From: Candidatus Avimonas faecium
GTDB lineage: Bacteria; Bacillota; Clostridia; Oscillospirales; Acutalibacteraceae
Direction: 5' to 3'
Assembly: GCA_904419005.1 (NCBI GenBank)
Contig: CAJFQI010000007.1
Location: 1-57,029 of the forward strand
DNA length: 57,029 nucleotides
Every line of letters begins with the position of its first letter. Position 1 is the first letter of the stretch. The translations under genes were made by a program, and so were the position numbers. The notes under the pieces are model-generated. The model was not told the origin of the DNA. It did no database searches and saw only the letters and a program-made list of their open reading frames with translations. This document shows positions 55,032 through 57,029 of the stretch, one piece after another.

Positions 55032-55063
55032 TGCTGCGCAATCGGCACGCAGCACTGCCGGAA

Positions 55064-55255
55064 TTACTCCGCCGCCTTTTCAGCTGCGGGCGGCACCGCT
55101 TTGTCCCGGTTGAGATAGTCCACCACACGGTGAGCGGTTTCGTTGAACTTGTCCACAAACTCCTCCGGCTCCATGGCGGCGACGTCATAGTGATGGGCAA
55201 TGTAAAACAAAACCAGCTTATCAATACGGTCCTGCATGGGATTATATGCCTGCAT
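55064..55255 (-). CDS. Small protein of unknown function
   Basis: This 63-residue acidic, probably helical protein (MQAYNPMQDRIDKLVLFYIA, then MEPEEFVDKFNETAHRVVDY) has no membrane segment or cysteine. It is well supported as a gene by AAGGAG 8-9 bases upstream, a promoter at 55346-55373 and a strong terminator. I do not recognise the family. Confidence 0.75.
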   Translation of the reverse strand: MQAYNPMQDRIDKLVLFYIAHHYDVAAMEPEEFVDKFNETAHRVVDYLNRDKAVPPAAEKAAE

Positions 55256-55345
55256 ACTGCCTTCTCCTTTCCCAATCCTTTCCAAATTATCCGGCCAAAA
55301 GCGCGTCGTCGGAAGCGGCCCGTCCAAATGCCCGGAGTCGTATTT

Positions 55346-55373
55346 ATTATACTGTTTTGTAGCAAAACTGCAA
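55346..55373 (-). promoter_or_regulatory. Promoter of the 63-residue protein gene
   Basis: Minus-strand TTGCAG (55368-55373), 16 bases, TATAAT (55346-55351). Confidence 0.7.
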
Positions 55374-55474
55374 CGCCTTTCTCCTAATTTAGAGGCGGCA
55401 AATGCGGAGGAAGCGGGCAAGGCCCAACAGGCGCCCTCGTTTTTATTCCAACAATATTACACAGAAGCCTTGCC

Positions 55475-55508
55475 AAAAGGGGATACCGCCGAAAAGCGGC
55501 ATCCCCTT
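55475..55508 (-). terminator. Terminator of the cysteine-rich protein gene
   Basis: Arms AAGGGGAT (55477-55484) and ATCCCCTT (55501-55508) with an inner CCGC/GCGG stem and one mismatch; TTTT follows on the minus strand. Confidence 0.8.
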
Positions 55509-55545
55509 CCTGTTGTCTGACCGGCTTCCTTGTGCTATGGCCCGC

Positions 55546-56100
55546 TCAGCGGCAGGTATTGCACCGGCCGCTGCCGCAGTTGCTGCCACAGCGGCAGCCC
55601 TTCTGAGCAGCCTGTGCACATTCGCAGCTTTCACAGGCGGCGCGCTCCGCGCGCTCGGCAGCAGCGTGGCTTTCAAAGGCGGATTCGCGGGCCTCACAGG
55701 CAGCTTGGCTAGCTTCCTTGGCCGCCTGGCAGGCCTCGCGGGCAGCGGCCTCGCACCGCTCAACGGCGCTGCGGAGGTCGGACACGCTTTCGCAGGCGTC
55801 GTTTTCTCCCGTGCCGCAGGGGCAGCCGCTGCCTCCGGACGAGCCGGCATACGGGCAGCCGACGTCCCGCCGCAGAGAATCGGCGTTTTCACGGTGCGCC
55901 TGACGGAGGCTGAGGATATCCGCCGCCACAGTGCCCGGGGCGCAGGGATACCACGGCGTCGCGGCCATCCGGTAAATGTTCATGGTTCCCCCACAGCTGT
56001 CGGAGACGGTTTCACAGGGCGTTTCCCCCAAGGCAGAGCGCTGGCTGCGGCACGGGCAGCCGCACGAGCCGCAGCGGGACGATGGGTTCCTTCGGTTCAT
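55546..56100 (-). CDS. Cysteine-rich repetitive protein, unknown function
   Basis: This 184-residue protein has about 22 cysteines. Both ends are Cys/Gly clusters (RCGSCGCPC at the start, CRCGSNCGSGRCNTC at the end), with another in the middle (SGCPCGTG). Residues about 105-165 form an Ala/Glu/Arg-rich helical stretch in which AC(E/Q)A-type units recur. GGGAGG is 7 bases upstream of ATG 56100, and a clean terminator follows. The composition suggests a cross-linked or metal-binding structural protein such as a spore-coat component (inference). A plus-strand frame over the same DNA has no ribosome site and is rejected. Confidence 0.7.
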   Translation of the reverse strand: MNRRNPSSRCGSCGCPCRSQRSALGETPCETVSDSCGGTMNIYRMAATPWYPCAPGTVAADILSLRQAHRENADSLRRDVGCPYAGSSGGSGCPCGTGENDACESVSDLRSAVERCEAAAREACQAAKEASQAACEARESAFESHAAAERAERAACESCECAQAAQKGCRCGSNCGSGRCNTCR

Positions 56101-56113
56101 GGAATTCACCTCC

Positions 56114-56140
56114 CCTCACAGTCCAGGCTATGCTGTGAGG
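56114..56140 (-). promoter_or_regulatory. Hairpin overlapping the ribosome site of the cysteine-rich gene
   Basis: The 8-bp arms CCTCACAG (56114-56121) and CTGTGAGG (56133-56140) form a hairpin whose end overlaps the GGGGAGG ribosome site. It could limit translation or mark an operator. Confidence 0.45.
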
Positions 56141-56251
56141 GATGCATTTGTTACCCGGACTCCACCCGGTTCCCGCTTGCAAAAAAAGCGCACCAGATCC
56201 GGTGAAACTCAAGCGAGGCTGTGAAAGATTTCCTCAATAATAAGAAACCGC

Positions 56252-56279
56252 TTGCTTTTATTTAAAATAACAGTATACT
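56252..56279 (+). promoter_or_regulatory. Promoter of the XRE/ImmA-type pair
   Basis: TTGCTT (56252-56257), 16 bases, TATACT (56274-56279). The -10 lies in the 8-base palindrome AGTATACT. A 7-bp hairpin (56298-56304 with 56308-56314) follows in the leader. Either could serve autoregulation. Confidence 0.6.
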
Positions 56280-56360
56280 TAAAGCAGTAGCAAGCCGCCT
56301 GTTTCGCAAACAGGCCATACAGCGCGGGAACACGCCTTTACGGAACGGAGAGTGAAAGCC

Positions 56361-56846
56361 ATGCCCCTGTCCCTGGAAGAACAGCTGAAACGAGAAATCC
56401 TGGACCAGTACCGCAGCATCCGCGCCTTCACCAAAGAGATCGGCCTGCCCTACTCAACCATTGACAATATTTTCAAGCGCGGCATCAACGGGACCGCGGT
56501 CATCACGGTTGCCAAGGTCTTCCGCACCCTGGGGCTTGATATGGACAGCATCGGCCGCTCCACTCTCCGCCGGGCGGGCGAGCCGGCCCGGCCCCAGCTG
56601 GCGGAAAGCGAGGAGGAAAAGCCCCTGGAGGTGCTGGCCGACAATTACCGCGCCATGAACAAGGAGGGCCGGGAAACGCTGGTGCGTCTTTCCGAGGATA
56701 TGGTCGCGGGCGGGCGTTACCGTCCTTCCAAGGGCCAAATGCAGTTCTACGCCGTCGCCCGCAGCCGGGAAGCCGGCGGGAAAGCGATGCAGGGACGACG
56801 CTTTGACCCGCAAGAGGTGGAAGGAATCCAGGGCGAGGATTTCTGA
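56361..56846 (+). CDS. XRE-family transcriptional regulator
   Basis: This 161-residue protein has an N-terminal helix-turn-helix (about residues 5-65: EEQLKREILDQYRSIRAFTK, GLPYSTIDNIFKRGINGT). A charged C-terminal region (LAESEEEKPLEVLADNYRAM and MNKEGRETLVRLSEDMV) follows. ATG 56361 has GGAG 10 bases upstream; a GTG at 56352 is too near the site. Its stop overlaps the start of the next gene, an ImmA/IrrE-like reading frame, by one base. Such pairs regulate mobile elements, toxin systems or stress genes. Confidence 0.88.
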   Translation: MPLSLEEQLKREILDQYRSIRAFTKEIGLPYSTIDNIFKRGINGTAVITVAKVFRTLGLDMDSIGRSTLRRAGEPARPQLAESEEEKPLEVLADNYRAMNKEGRETLVRLSEDMVAGGRYRPSKGQMQFYAVARSREAGGKAMQGRRFDPQEVEGIQGEDF

Positions 56847-57029
56847 TGGTCGGCTCGCAAAGCTACCTGCGCGCTACCGAACTGGCCGGACGGATCCTGC
56901 GGGAAAGCGGGGTTTCCGCTTTCCCTCTGAACCCGGTGTTCCTGGCCCGGCAGGCGGGGGTCAAGATCGTCCCCTACGCGCAGTTTGCCGCCCTGTCCGC
57001 GCTGCGGGAGGAAGATCTGCTCGCGGTAT
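56846..57029 (+). CDS. ImmA/IrrE-type protein, N-terminal part only
   Basis: ATG 56846 overlaps the TGA of the XRE gene and the frame stays open to the window edge (61 codons). The visible part contains YLRATELAGRILRESGVSAF and ARQAGVKIVPYAQF, resembling the N-terminus of ImmA/IrrE metallopeptidases, which precedes the HEXXH motif. That motif is beyond the edge, so activity cannot be judged. Confidence 0.65.
   Translation, partial: MVGSQSYLRATELAGRILRESGVSAFPLNPVFLARQAGVKIVPYAQFAALSALREEDLLAV

Larger units (their letters stand above)
53969..55063. other. Gene-poor, AT-richer region downstream of tRNA-Pro
   Basis: About 1.1 kb with no convincing gene. Visible are an imperfect 35-base direct repeat (53993-54027 and 54083-54118), a terminator-like hairpin (54124-54133 with 54151-54160, then T-rich), a tandem TTTGGTCGTT (54184-54193, 54195-54204), and an 18-base palindrome followed on the minus strand by a T-rich tail (54286-54303). 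A possible 40-residue minus-strand peptide (54508-54630) starts with a hydrophobic stretch but has no good ribosome site. The position beside a tRNA would suit a decayed integrated element (inference). Confidence 0.6.

Noticed and set aside
55402-56205. Plus-strand 267-codon frame opposite the cysteine-rich gene
   Set aside because: It has no ribosome site, covers a clear minus-strand terminator and reads as low-complexity Ala/Gly; the minus-strand gene has a proper ribosome site and terminator.

Overview
The window looks like a chromosome segment of a G+C-rich, Gram-positive, low-oxygen Clostridia-type bacterium, probably Oscillospiraceae/Ruminococcaceae-like (inference). The grounds are clostridial gene neighbourhoods (plsX to rnc-smc-ftsY, nadD/yqeK-lcp-rsfS-leuS, infC-rpmI-rplT), a FabK-type type II fatty-acid synthase operon in streptococcal/clostridial order, a Rex redox regulator, strong AGGAGG ribosome sites and near-consensus sigma-A promoters. 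Nearly all of it is housekeeping sequence; accessory sequence is confined to small islands.

Layout. Positions 1-6.5 kb (minus strand) carry a proline peptidase, aroQ, a small membrane protein, an XRE regulator with membrane segments, a TIM-barrel endonuclease-IV-like protein, a twice-frameshifted S41 peptidase, a DUF4275 protein and YqeG. From 6.7 to 22.8 kb (minus) are rpsU, leuS, rsfS, an LCP protein with a cysteine insertion, a NadD-YqeK fusion, yhbY, rdgB, ftsY, smc, a three-copy intergenic repeat, a GNAT, rnc, two acyl-carrier-like genes that lack the phosphopantetheine serine, and plsX. On the plus strand, 23.3-32.8 kb is one tight operon: acpP-fabK-fabD-fabG-fabF-accB-fabZ-accC-accD-accA and an AMP-forming acyl-CoA synthetase. 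A hairpin-rich spacer with a perfect 24-bp inverted repeat overlapping a promoter follows, then a multi-PAS protein with a SARP-type winged helix.

From 35 to 45.7 kb (minus) are rlmD-type methyltransferase, topA, dprA, a TrmH-family methyltransferase, rplT-rpmI-infC (AUA start, attenuated leader, consensus promoter), an AT-rich GNAT, a DUF1638 protein, the biotin transporter bioY and a VanY-type carboxypeptidase. Pyruvate kinase (+) faces acn-rex (-) across two strong terminators. A membrane protein, an HD phosphohydrolase and an AAA ATPase (+) lead to a tRNA-Pro(UGG). Beyond the tRNA is about 1.1 kb with no convincing gene, then a 63-residue protein, a cysteine-rich protein, and at the right edge an XRE regulator followed by a truncated ImmA/IrrE-type gene.

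How the parts fit: plsX, the FAS/ACC operon and BioY together cover malonyl-CoA formation, chain elongation, biotin supply for AccB and transfer to phospholipid. The operon has neither fabH nor an adjacent fabT/fapR, so initiation and control must be elsewhere or use the acyl-CoA synthetase and the PAS-SARP regulator (inference). The most unusual item is the pair of serine-less ACP-like proteins, one membrane-anchored, sitting between plsX and rnc where acpP normally lies, while the functional acpP heads the divergent operon.
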